Source: Streptomyces sp. A1136 (GTDB taxonomy: Bacteria; Actinomycetota; Actinomycetes; Streptomycetales; Streptomycetaceae). From it: a stretch of DNA of 64,000 nucleotides. The notes beneath the pieces are model-generated. The model was given only the letters and a program-made list of their open reading frames with translations. It was not told the DNA's origin and searched no databases. Made by a program: the position numbers and the translations under genes. Positions 45,268 to 53,930 of this stretch are shown here, piece by piece; the first letter of the stretch is position 1, and the number at the start of each line of letters is the position of its first letter. The stretch lies in the NCBI RefSeq assembly GCF_004795055.1, contig NZ_SSBJ01000029.1, positions 32,887 through 96,886 on the forward strand. The letters are read 5' to 3'.

Positions 45268-45468
45268 ATGGACGGTAGGCAGGACAAGCGTCAGCAGCCG
45301 GGCAAGGGCCGTGAGGCACAGGAACACCATCGCCCCGGAGACCCCGCGCAGCCCCAGCCCGGCAAGTCGTCCCGCGAAAAGGGACAGAAGCCCGGCCAGA
45401 AGGAGACCTCGCGCCGCCGCGAGGACGACCTGCTGCGCGAAGAGGACCTGCACAACGAGGGGCTCTGA
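45268..45468 (+). CDS. Small basic, disordered protein
   Basis: 66 residues, rich in Lys, Gln, Arg, Pro and Glu, with KSSREKGQKPGQKETSRRRE and the acidic end LLREEDLHNEGL. No hydrophobic core, so probably unstructured. ATG 45268 follows AAGAGGAG. A type common in Streptomyces, with no known function. Confidence 0.65.
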   Translation: MDGRQDKRQQPGKGREAQEHHRPGDPAQPQPGKSSREKGQKPGQKETSRRREDDLLREEDLHNEGL

Positions 45469-45509
45469 CCAGCGCACCATTCGCCCACGCGGCCGCTGAG
45501 GATTCGGGG

Positions 45510-45992
45510 TCAGCCTGCCGCGTCGGCGGGACCGGACTCCGGTTCGGGTGTGGTGGTGATGAGGATCTGAGCGGCCTGCGTGATGTTGTCGGCGCGGACG
45601 GCGCGGGCCATCGCTTGGCGGGCGGCGTCGGCGGCGGTGTCCCGGGGGGGCGAAGTGGTCGTTGTGGCCGCGGGTGATGAGGACGGTGTCATCACCGACC
45701 GGCGCCGAGTCGAGGTGCACGACCTGGCCGTCGATGACCAGGCGGGATGGGAGGCCGTTCCAGGCGGACGCGTCCCCGCCCACGCGGGCGATCGGCCCGA
45801 GGTGCCCGGTCGATTGATCAGCGTCGGCAGCTCGGTCGCGATGGCGCGGGTGCGCGGCCACCACGCACCGTCCAGTCCATTCCGGGACCGCGTGGTCTCC
45901 AGCCGCAGCAAGGCCGCACCCGATTTGACCGCCTGGTGGGTCTCACAGGCAGGAGCGGCGGGGGAGGGTGGGGGGATGTTGGAGTCAGTCAT
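45510..45992 (-). pseudogene. Frameshifted DUF5994 gene
   Basis: Starts at ATG 45992; ALLRLETTRSRNGLDGAWWP is the DUF5994 hallmark. Near 45815 the reading leaves this frame and continues in the next (SRLVIDGQVVHLDSAPVGDD), and returns near 45650 at a run of seven G (AARQAMARAVRADNITQAAQ). Two opposite shifts restore the true end at 45510. Either a weakened gene or two base-call errors. Divergent from an intact paralogue at 46150. Confidence 0.6.
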
Positions 45993-46110
45993 GTGGAAAA
46001 TACCTGGTCGAATCGGTCATGGCCGGCCGAAGAGGCGTACAGTGAAAGCACCGGGAGTACTTCGCACACCGGCCTTCATGTGGGTGTCGTTTCCGGCGAT
46101 CGCTTAAAAA

Positions 46111-46134
46111 CCGGGCTGCCGACGGGCAGCCCGG
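46111..46134 (+). promoter_or_regulatory. Leader hairpin before DUF5994 gene
   Basis: ccgggctgcc (46111-46120), loop gacg, and exact complement (46125-46134), ending 15 nt before ATG 46150. It lies where the ribosome binds, so it could limit translation or act as an attenuator. Confidence 0.45.
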
Positions 46135-46149
46135 GGGTAGGTCCACACC

Positions 46150-46725
46150 ATGACCGCCACCCTCGACCGGACCAAGCCCCGCGACTTCGCCTCAGAGTCC
46201 CCGGCCCGTTTGTCCCTCACCCCGAGAACCGCGCTCGCCGGCCAGTTGGACGGGGCCTGGTGGCCCTACTCCCGCGACCTCGCGGCCGAGCTCCCACCGC
46301 TCGTCGCCGCCCTGGAGGAACCCTGGGGCCGCGTCACCCGCGTCACCGTGAACCCCACCCGCTGGCCCGTCGTACCGCACAAGGTTGCCGTGGACGGGCG
46401 CGTGCTGCACGTGGGCTGGTTCACCGAACAGGGCCCCGACAAGCTGATCCTGCTCTCCTACACCGTCGGCCGCTGGGACCTCCTCGTCATCCCGCCCGAG
46501 ACCGAGCGCGCGGCCGCGGCCCGGCTGATGGCGGCCGCGGCGATCCCGGGCAGCGTCCTCACCGCGGGTGTCCTGATGGCCAACGAGACCGTCATCGGGC
46601 GCGGCATCCGTGACGCCCGCCGCCGGGAGGCCACTTGGGAGGGCGAAGGCGGGGCCTGTATGTCCCCCTTCGGGAACCCGACGGGCAGATCCGCTCTGCC
46701 GCTGCCCGGAAACGGCTGGAGGTGA
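46150..46725 (+). CDS. DUF5994 protein
   Basis: 191 residues. Core text LDGAWWPYSRDLAAELPPLV, GRVTRVTVNPTRWPVVPHKV, GWFTEQGPDKLILLSYTVGR and WDLLVIPPETE is that of DUF5994, a small cytosolic actinobacterial family of unknown function often encoded in repeated copies. First of a run of short genes in the same direction (46150-47610). A hairpin overlaps its leader. Confidence 0.85.
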   Translation: MTATLDRTKPRDFASESPARLSLTPRTALAGQLDGAWWPYSRDLAAELPPLVAALEEPWGRVTRVTVNPTRWPVVPHKVAVDGRVLHVGWFTEQGPDKLILLSYTVGRWDLLVIPPETERAAAARLMAAAAIPGSVLTAGVLMANETVIGRGIRDARRREATWEGEGGACMSPFGNPTGRSALPLPGNGWR

Positions 46726-46730
46726 GCTCC

Positions 46731-46919
46731 GTGGAGACCATCGTCCTCATCGCGGTGATCATCCTCGCCATCGGCATCGGAATGCGGTGGATCCACCTGC
46801 TCAACGCACAGCATGACGCGCGGATCGCGGCCTACCACTTCAGCGACCCCCTGCCGAGGCCCCCCGGCCTGCCGGACGACACCGGTCGTCGAGCCCACCA
46901 CACGGATGCCGACCGGTGA
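46731..46919 (+). CDS. Small single-pass membrane protein
   Basis: 62 residues: one N-terminal helix (ETIVLIAVIILAIGIGMRW) and a hydrophilic tail with several His. GTG 46731 has GGAGG 8 nt upstream; GTG 46722 is in frame but too close. Follows the DUF5994 gene by 5 nt and is likely co-expressed. Confidence 0.6.
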   Translation: METIVLIAVIILAIGIGMRWIHLLNAQHDARIAAYHFSDPLPRPPGLPDDTGRRAHHTDADR

Positions 46920-47015
46920 GGAAGAGACCTTCCTCCGACCGGGGGCAGCGGTCGGGGCGCCACGGCGCCCCGACCCGTCGGCCTCGCGCCCACCCCCGAA
47001 GGGAACCACGCCCAC

Positions 47016-47276
47016 GTGAAGTACATCGAGACCCAGACCCTGTTATCGCTCGGGCACGCCGAGGTCCGGATCATCGCGCACACTCCGGAAGCCGCCCGAG
47101 CGGTCGCGGAGGCACTCCGCCTCTGTTTCGCAGGCGCGGAACAGCGAAGCTACCCCGCCCTCGACGGCAACACCCGCCTCCCCCTCACCGTGGATCGGGC
47201 AACCCCCGCGGGCCCCGCCCGCTCGTGGCTGGCCACCAGCCCCGCCGGCAGCGGCGCTCACTCCGACGAGATCTGA
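47016..47276 (+). CDS. Small conserved protein of unknown function
   Basis: 86 residues from GTG 47016. LLSLGHAEVRIIAHTPEAAR and AVAEALRLCFAGAEQRSYPA suggest a compact alpha/beta fold; no known motif. Third in the run of small genes after DUF5994. Confidence 0.55.
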   Translation: MKYIETQTLLSLGHAEVRIIAHTPEAARAVAEALRLCFAGAEQRSYPALDGNTRLPLTVDRATPAGPARSWLATSPAGSGAHSDEI

Positions 47277-47325
47277 GAAGCCCCGACCGGCCCCGGAGCC
47301 CCCACACACATGAAAGGACGCGGTC

Positions 47326-47610
47326 ATGGCCACACTGCGCGAACGCAAGACCTACCGCGATCAGGTGCTCCAGGTCCTGTACGAAGCCGTCGAAGGCAAC
47401 CGCCTCCTCGGCATCACCGGAGCACAGCTGCGGCGCGACCTCCACGTACCGGAACAGGACCTGGCCGCCGCCTGCACCTATCTGGCAGGCGAAGGACTGA
47501 TCACGGTCGACTGGGAGCCCGGCAACACTCCCGCGATGGTCACCCTCACCCACGAGGGAATCCGGCGCATGGAGGCAGAGGAGGAAGGCACGGCCACGGG
47601 CACGGCCTGA
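47326..47610 (+). CDS. Winged-helix-like small protein
   Basis: 94 residues. Helical start, then LLGITGAQLRRDLHVPEQDL with AAACTYLAGEGLITVDWEPG and VTLTHEGIRRME: the helix-turn-helix plus wing pattern of small winged-helix proteins (DprA C-terminus- or PadR-like). May bind DNA. AAAGGA precedes ATG 47326. Last in the small-gene run. Confidence 0.65.
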   Translation: MATLRERKTYRDQVLQVLYEAVEGNRLLGITGAQLRRDLHVPEQDLAAACTYLAGEGLITVDWEPGNTPAMVTLTHEGIRRMEAEEEGTATGTA

Positions 47611-47639
47611 TCCGAGGGACGGCCTGGATGCGGGCGAAT

Positions 47640-47806
47640 CTCTCGTCAGCCGTGGCCACCACCGCGGGGTGGAGGGCCTGGAGGGCCGCCACCGCGTCCG
47701 AGAGCGGAAAGAGAGGTGGTCTTCCCGTCGTGCCACTCTCCGCGTCGACCCGGATCACCGCTTCGAGATCGTCCAGGGCGTAGTCCCTGACACGCCAACC
47801 CGTCAT
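47640..47806 (-). pseudogene. N-terminal GNAT fragment
   Basis: MTGWRVRDYALDDLEAVIRV then PPLFPLSDAVAALQALHPAV and VATADE begins a GNAT acetyltransferase but the acetyl-CoA-binding part is absent; homology stops near 47640. Confidence 0.5.
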
Positions 47807-47962
47807 GGTCAGCTCCGTGTTCTCGGCCGTACTCCCATCATCGGCCGATGTGAGCGCGGCTCGCACGGAAGCCGTGTGGCGTGCCCCGACGCCGGGGAGC
47901 ATCCTGGAGGCCACGCGCCCGTACAGTCGGACGCCGGCCTGCCGCCGGTTGGAGGCAACAGG

Positions 47963-49162
47963 ATGACCGTCGGAGGGCGCGCGGACCGGGACCGCTCGGA
48001 GAGCTTCGGGGAGGGACTGCTCGGGTTGCTCCTGGACCGGGCACACGAGCTGCCACCGCACATGGTCGGACCGCTCGTTGCCGAGACGGTGGCCCGGTTG
48101 GGGGGCCGCGCACCACAGATCCTGCTCCAGGACTACGGACAGCAGCAGCTGGTCCCCCTGCCCGCCGACGGTGTGGCCGCCGGTGATCCGCAGCCCATCG
48201 ACCGGTCCGAAGCCGGCCTGTGCTTCCTGGAGTCACGCCCCGTCGAAGTCCCGACGGCCGACGGCGTACGGGTCCACCTGCCCCTGCTGGACGGCGGCGA
48301 CCAGGTCGGGGTCCTCTCGGTCACCCTGGACGGGATCGACGACGACGCCCGCCGCCTCCTGCGCAGGATCTCAGGCCTGGCGGCCGACCTGCTGCAGACC
48401 AAGAACGGCTACACCGACCTCTTCTTCCGCACCCGCCGCAGTGAGCCGATGAGCGTCGCCGCGGAGATCCAGTGGTCCTTGCTGCCCCCGCTGTCGATGG
48501 TGATGCCGCGCATCGCGGTCGCCGGAGTGCTGGAGCCCGCCTACGCCGTGGCGGGGGACAGTTTCGACTACGCACTGAACGGCGAGGTCCTGCACCTGGC
48601 CATGGTCGACGCCATGGGGCACGGCCTTGACGCGGCCACCATGGCCACGGTGGCCATCGGCGCTTACCGCCACGCCCGCCGGATCAGCATCGGACTGTCC
48701 GAGATCTACCTCTTCATGGACCGGGCCATCACCGAGCAGTTCGACCCGGACCATTTCGTGACCGCCCAGATGATGCGCCTGGACACGGACACGGGGCGCC
48801 TCCAGTGGGTCAACGCGGGACATCCCGCGCCGATGCTGATCCGCGGGCATCGCGTCGTACGCCGTCTGGACAGCCCCCCGACCCTCCCTGTCGGTTTCGG
48901 AGGGGCCCAGCCGCAGGTCAGCACGGTGGCGCTGGAGCCGGGCGACCGCGTCCTCTGCTTCACCGACGGCCTGATCGAAGAACACGAAAGCGGACAGGAC
49001 CAATTCGGCGAAGAGCAGCTGATCGGCTGGGTGAACCAGCTGGAGCAGGCTGACCACGGAATCCGCGCGGTGGCCCGGGAACTGTCCCACACCCTCATGC
49101 GGGCACGTCGCGAAGCCACCTCGGACGACGCGACGCTCGTTCTGATCGAATGGCGCGGATGA
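47963..49162 (+). CDS. SpoIIE-type serine phosphatase
   Basis: 399 residues from ATG 47963 (GGAGG 7 nt upstream). An N-terminal sensor-like region (about 20-150) without clear PAS or GAF motif is followed by an intact PPM domain: AVAGDSFDYALNG, MVDAMGHGLDA, WVNAGHPAPM, CFTDGLIEEHE and SDDATLVLIEW. Expected to dephosphorylate an anti-anti-sigma factor or related protein. Neighbour of a second phosphatase-like gene downstream. Confidence 0.9.
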   Translation: MTVGGRADRDRSESFGEGLLGLLLDRAHELPPHMVGPLVAETVARLGGRAPQILLQDYGQQQLVPLPADGVAAGDPQPIDRSEAGLCFLESRPVEVPTADGVRVHLPLLDGGDQVGVLSVTLDGIDDDARRLLRRISGLAADLLQTKNGYTDLFFRTRRSEPMSVAAEIQWSLLPPLSMVMPRIAVAGVLEPAYAVAGDSFDYALNGEVLHLAMVDAMGHGLDAATMATVAIGAYRHARRISIGLSEIYLFMDRAITEQFDPDHFVTAQMMRLDTDTGRLQWVNAGHPAPMLIRGHRVVRRLDSPPTLPVGFGGAQPQVSTVALEPGDRVLCFTDGLIEEHESGQDQFGEEQLIGWVNQLEQADHGIRAVARELSHTLMRARREATSDDATLVLIEWRG

Positions 49163-49532
49163 CGGAAGGTCGTGCCACAACGCGCCAGTAGAAGCGGCAA
49201 ACAGCGGTCAAGAGGGGTTGGTACACCCGTGCCCCGCACCGAGAGACTCGAATGGGGTGTTCTCGCAGGTCGGAGGCCTCAAAGCGGTCAAAGCGCCGGG
49301 TAATTCCCCGAGCTCGTGGAGCAGCTACACGAGGCCGCCAAGTTCACAGGCCATAAAGTGAGTGTTTGATTTTCATTTGATTCTCAATTATCCGTTTCAT
49401 TTGGGGTCAGGTGAAGCGCCAGTTGGGGGTGTTCTGGTGGGTGAGGCGACGGGGGGCCTTGACCCTGGGTTTTGGACACCGGAGACACGTCTTCCACCTC
49501 AAGCACACGGGTGGGGATCAGTGACGATCAGT

Positions 49533-49590
49533 GACCTGCGCCCGCCGCACCTCCTACCACGCCTCCGAGCACGGCGTGATCGGCCTGACC
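49533..49590 (+). pseudogene. Short SDR fragment
   Basis: RRTSYHASEHGVIGLTGA is a 17-codon piece of an SDR active site (YxxSKHGVIGLTxA with the Lys changed to Glu). Nothing else remains. The surrounding gap 49163-49736 has an AT-rich stretch at 49345-49405 but no gene. Confidence 0.3.
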
Positions 49591-49736
49591 GGCGCCGCTC
49601 ATCCACCGCCGTCGACGGCTGCGGCGCAGCCGGCACATTTGGGCCCTCGCGGGGTGGACGCCGCTCCAGCACCACCGGTGGGGTAGGTGTTCAATGAGAA
49701 CAGGGGCGCCACCGATGCTGCCGAAGTGAGTCAACA

Positions 49737-51845
49737 GTGAGCGACAACGGCCGAAAGTATCCCGCTGTGGCAGCGAACTTTCCCACGGCGGTTTTGGTGC
49801 TCGACACCGCCGGCAGAGTGCTGACCTGCACGCGGTCGGCGTCGAAACTCCTTGGCTTTGGTACCGCCGAGGCATTGGCGGGCCAGGACGCCGAGCAGCT
49901 CTTCGCGGACCCCTCGCTGTGGGCACGCCTGGTCGCTGGAGCCGTGGGAGGCGCCCGGCGCCATGCGCATGCCCGGCTGGTGCGGCCAGAGGGCGACTAC
50001 CTGTCGGCCCACGTCGACGTCATCGCTCTCATGGAGGGTTCCTCCGCCCGTTTCCTGCTGCGACTGAGTGCCTCTGACCCCGCTCACCCTGCACCGATCA
50101 CCCAGGCGGGTGACGTCCGCCGCGAGCTTCCCCCACCGCCCGCGGACCCGCGCGCGGTCGAACGGCTGGCGTTGATCAACTCGGCCGCCTCGGAGATCGG
50201 CAGCTCCCTCGACATGGTGCGAAACGCTGAGCAGCTGACCGGCGTGCTGGTCCCCGCGTTCGCCGATCTGGCGGCCGTGGACCTCACCGAACCCGTACTG
50301 CTCGGCGAGGAGCCGGGGGATCTTGTCACCGGCGCTCCGATGCGGCGTGTCGCCGTCAGGGCCGCCGACGGCGGGTGGCCCTCCGAGAACCATGCCCCAG
50401 AAGACATCATCCGGCTCGGCAGCGTGGAGAGCGCGCACCTGCGTGGGGGCACGGCGGTCTTCCTCCCGGACCTGAGTGAGCTACGCACAGTGCTCGCGGG
50501 GGAGGAGGATCGCATCCGGCTCATCCTTCCCCCGGCGGCGACCTCGCTCATGCTGGTCCCGCTCCAGGCCCGAGGCATGGTCCTGGGCGCTCTCGTCCTG
50601 TGGCGCACCGCCGGGCACCGCCCTTTCGACCAAGCGGATGCAAGCCTCGCCGAGGAGGTCGGGTCCCGGGCCTCGCTCAGCATCGACAACGCCCGCCGGT
50701 ACACCCGTGAGCGCCGCACTGCCGAGGCCCTGCAGCGCAGCCTGTTGCCCAGGCCGGTCATGGACGTCACCGGGGCGGAGACCTCCGGCCTTTATGTCCC
50801 CGCCGTCACAGCTGCGGGCATCGGCGGAAGCTGGTTCGACGTCATCCAACTGCCCTCGACGCGCCTCGCGTTCGCCGTGGGCACGGTGGCCGGGCACGGC
50901 CTGAGCGCCACGGCGGCGATGGGCCGAGTGAGGTCGGCCGTGCAGACCCTGGCCGACCTCGACCTCAGCCCGGACGAGCTGCTGGCGCACCTCGACGACC
51001 TGGTGAGACGTTTCGTCGAAGACGAAGCACACCGGGAACCGGACGCGAACGCGCCGAGCGCACTGATGGGAGCCACCTGTCTCTACGCCACCTACGACCC
51101 CGTCTCCCGCATGTGCGTAATAGCCGGCGCGGGACACCCCCCGCCCGTGTTGGCCGCGAAGGCGCAGGGCGGCAGCGACACGGTGTCGTACCGCCCAGGC
51201 CCGGTCCTGGGGACGGGCGGACAACCGTTCGAGACGGTGGAGCTGACCCTGGAACCCGGTGACGTACTGGCTTTCTACAGCGGAGCACTCGTCCACGAAA
51301 CCGCCCAAGGGCAACGGCGACTGCAGTCGATCCGGGCGGGCGCGCGCGAGGCCGCCGACACCGGGCTACCGGTCGCCGACGTGGGTCACGGCATCCTCGG
51401 TGAACTGCTGAACCAGTCACCGGACGAGGACTTGGCCTTCCTCGTGGTACGGGTCCGGGAGGTGCCCCGCGACGCCACCGCGGTATGGAAGCTGACCGCC
51501 GACCCCACCGTCGTAGCGCTGACGCGCGCACTCGTTACGGAGCGGCTGACCGCCTGGGGACTGGAAGAGCTCATCTTCACCACCGAGTTGATTGTCAGCG
51601 AGCTGGTCACGAACTCCATCCGGTACGCGGGCGGCCCAGTCGGTCTGAGGCTGATCAAGGACCGCGTACTGATCTGCGAGGTCTCCGACACAAGCCAGAC
51701 ACAGCCCCACCTGCGCCGGGCACAACTCACCGACGAGGGCGGACGGGGCCTCTTCCTCGTCGCACAGCTCACCCACCGCTGGGGCAGCCGGTACACCTCG
51801 TACGGCAAGACCATCTGGACCGAGCAGCTCCTCGACGAATGTTGA
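49737..51845 (+). CDS. PAS-GAF-pseudophosphatase-anti-sigma kinase
   Basis: 702 residues from GTG 49737. PAS (about 10-110), GAF (about 150-320), a SpoIIE/PPM-like domain (about 330-575) and a C-terminal HATPase of the RsbW kind (about 585-700; ELIVSELVTNSIRYAGGPV and DEGGRGLFLVAQLTHRW). In the phosphatase part, the metal-binding Asp residues are replaced: GGSWFDV for GGDWYDV and GTVAGHGL for GDVxGHGL, and YSGALVHE for YTDGLVE. So it is likely a regulatory domain without activity, while the kinase half seems complete. The domain order is common in Streptomyces; the lost Asp residues are not. Confidence 0.88.
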   Translation: MSDNGRKYPAVAANFPTAVLVLDTAGRVLTCTRSASKLLGFGTAEALAGQDAEQLFADPSLWARLVAGAVGGARRHAHARLVRPEGDYLSAHVDVIALMEGSSARFLLRLSASDPAHPAPITQAGDVRRELPPPPADPRAVERLALINSAASEIGSSLDMVRNAEQLTGVLVPAFADLAAVDLTEPVLLGEEPGDLVTGAPMRRVAVRAADGGWPSENHAPEDIIRLGSVESAHLRGGTAVFLPDLSELRTVLAGEEDRIRLILPPAATSLMLVPLQARGMVLGALVLWRTAGHRPFDQADASLAEEVGSRASLSIDNARRYTRERRTAEALQRSLLPRPVMDVTGAETSGLYVPAVTAAGIGGSWFDVIQLPSTRLAFAVGTVAGHGLSATAAMGRVRSAVQTLADLDLSPDELLAHLDDLVRRFVEDEAHREPDANAPSALMGATCLYATYDPVSRMCVIAGAGHPPPVLAAKAQGGSDTVSYRPGPVLGTGGQPFETVELTLEPGDVLAFYSGALVHETAQGQRRLQSIRAGAREAADTGLPVADVGHGILGELLNQSPDEDLAFLVVRVREVPRDATAVWKLTADPTVVALTRALVTERLTAWGLEELIFTTELIVSELVTNSIRYAGGPVGLRLIKDRVLICEVSDTSQTQPHLRRAQLTDEGGRGLFLVAQLTHRWGSRYTSYGKTIWTEQLLDEC

Positions 51846-52196
51846 CACCTCCGACCCTCCTCCCTGGAGGAGCCGTGTCACGGGTGCCGCACATAGGGCG
51901 GCGTCTCCCTTTAACTGTCACGGTCGGGCGATGATCAAGTCGGCCGCCGCCAGCCGGCTCTCGGGCTCGCATGCGGCGAGGCCGCTCGTGGCTGGTGATC
52001 GAGTGCCTGTCGAACCCGGGGCGGTTCACATCGGCCGGTGGAGAGTGCACGACACACCGGCATCCGGTGCGAACGGGGTGGTGATGATGCGCGGCACCGT
52101 GCTCAGCCGCCGCGACACCACCTTTCCTAACCATGCGCTATGGGACTGTGAAAATGAACGGTGTAACTCCCGATCATGGAAGAGCTTGGAGGTTCC

Positions 52197-52341
52197 ATGA
52201 GGAAGACTCGACGCGCGGCGGCAGAATCCGGGGCGCTGCTCTGCGCACTGCTCACCCTCGGCGCCTGCAGTGGGGGCGGGCGTGGTACGGGTGGCAACGA
52301 CGGTCGTTGTGTGTCGGGCGGCGGCGTCTCCGACGACCGGA
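52197..52341 (+). pseudogene. Lipoprotein gene cut by an insertion sequence
   Basis: The first 48 codons, with MRKTRRAAAESGALLCALLT and LGACSGGG (lipobox LGAC), match the intact lipoprotein at 56382-56792 almost residue for residue, including the SDDR stretch, and end at the left end of the IS at 52342. The 3' part is not found after the IS, so it was deleted. Confidence 0.8.
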
Positions 52342-53216
52342 GGGCCCGTCCCGTCCTCGCGGGGCGCCAGGGAGGCGGTGGAGGCCCAGTAGGCGCGGAG
52401 GCCGCGTTGTAGGGTCGGTGGTCGTAGTCGCGGGCGAGGCGCCGGTTCAGCATGAGGATGCCGTTGACCTGCTCGACCACCCACCGTTTCGGTTGTGGGG
52501 CGAAGCCCTTGCCATGGTCGTCGGGGTTGCGGCGGACCACCTCGACGGTGATGTCCTTGACCGCCCCATGGATGACCACGGCGTCTTTGAAGCCCTGGTC
52601 GACCAGGACTTTTTCCGGGCGCACCCCGCATCGTTCGGCCGTCTGGTCCAGCAGGGCGATGCCGGCCTCGTCGTCGTGCGCGCTCGCAGCGAGGATCACC
52701 ACACCGATGATCAGGCAGGCCCAGCACGTCGACGGCGAGTCCCCGCTTCCTGCCAGGCATCTTCTTGTTCACGTCCAGTCCCGTCGTCTCCTTCGGCACC
52801 CCGGCCGCCACGCGGACGGACCGGGTGTCGATGATCACCAGGGACGGGTCCTCTAATCGTCTGGCCCGCTCCCGCACCTGGCAGCGCAGGATCTCCTGGA
52901 TCCGCTGGTCAAGGCCGTCCTGGCGCCAACGGGTGAAGTAGTAGAACACCGCCGACCAGGCCGGGAGGTCGTGCGGCAGGAGCCGCCACTGACAGCCCGT
53001 CCGGTTCTGGTAGAGCAGCGCGTTCACGACCTCGCGCAGATCGCAGGAGCCCGGATCCCCGGTCGCCGACCGCGCCACCCGCTCCTGCTTCCACGCGGTG
53101 ACCTGCGGCTCGATCAACGCCCACTGCCCGTCGGACAAGTCGGTCGCGTACGGTCATCCGTTCCATGCCCACGACCCCATCATGCACACGACATGACACG
53201 AGGACGGAACCGTCCC
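52342..53216 (-). mobile_element. IS5-family insertion sequence
   Basis: About 875 bp. Terminal inverted repeats match at 16 of 20 positions (gggcccgtcccgtcctcgcg and the complement of 53197-53216). It holds one transposase gene on the minus strand. No clear target duplication is visible because flanking DNA has been lost on one side. Confidence 0.7.
52375..53170 (-). pseudogene. IS5-family transposase with frameshift
   Basis: N-terminal half LSDGQWALIEPQVTAWKQER, NRTGCQWRLLPHDLPAW and VIIDTRSVRVAAGV (first Asp) shifts near 52710 to VILAASAHDDEAGIALLDQT, VLVDQGFKD (second Asp) and PKRWVVEQVNGILMLNRRLA with RDYDHRPYN (Glu region). An additional start problem exists near 53150. No A/T-rich slippery site is present, so I prefer mutation over programmed frameshifting. 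Confidence 0.75.
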
Positions 53217-53379
53217 ATCACCCACGAACGGGCGACAACCACACCATCAGGAACGGGACTTAACGCCCTCTCAGAGGGAATCGCCCCGCGTCCAGGCCCT
53301 GCCGCCGGATGCAGGGCATCTCGACATCACCGGAGCCCTGCGTTATTTGGGATCGCGACCCTTCAGGAATCGCCAGCCG

Positions 53380-53860
53380 CCTCGGGCTGCGCGCCATGGC
53401 CTGGTACGGCGTGCGGACGACCTGCGCGATCGCCCCTACACGCATGCTCGCCGCGATGGCGGCCGCCACCACGTGATCGAAGCGGGAGACGTGCAGGCGT
53501 GGCTGCGGCCGCGGCCCGTCGCGGCCCTCTACCAGGTCGGCCCGGCGACCGCGGCGAAGCTGCACACCTACGTCTGCACCCTGTCGGCGACATCGCCGAC
53601 GCGCCACTGCCCACCCTCGTGCGACTGTTCGGCGCCACCACCGGCCGCGCCCTGCACTCCCACGCCCAGGGCCGGGACCCGCGTACCGTCCAGCCCCAAC
53701 CGCTCGCGAAGTCGGTCAGCGCCGAGCGGTCCTTCGACCACGACGTCCTGGACCCGGTCGAGCACCGCAGGACGCTCTTGGCCTTGGTCGAGGAGGTCGC
53801 ATCGCAGCCGTCGCACGCTCGGCGAAGGCCCCCAAAACCACTTGCGGCTGTCGCGCAGAC
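53380..53860 (+). pseudogene. dinB: Decayed DNA polymerase IV gene
   Basis: Y-family pieces in shifting frames: AIAPTRMLAAMAA, then RPVAALYQVGPATAAKLHTY, HPVGDIADAPLPTLVRLFGA, TTGRALHSHAQGRDPRTVQP and KSVSAERSFDHDVLDPVEHR. Palm, thumb and little-finger parts are partly present, but the catalytic Asp/Glu residues are missing. Dead. Confidence 0.75.
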
Positions 53861-53930
53861 GTGTGCACTACCTCGAACGCCGACGCAGAAGCGATCGCCG
53901 GGCCCTGACCGGTTCTCTGGTTTCGCCCCT

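Noticed and set aside
52375..53170. Programmed frameshift in the IS5 transposase
   Set aside because: No slippery A/T heptamer or downstream structure was seen near 52710; neighbouring genes also have random shifts.
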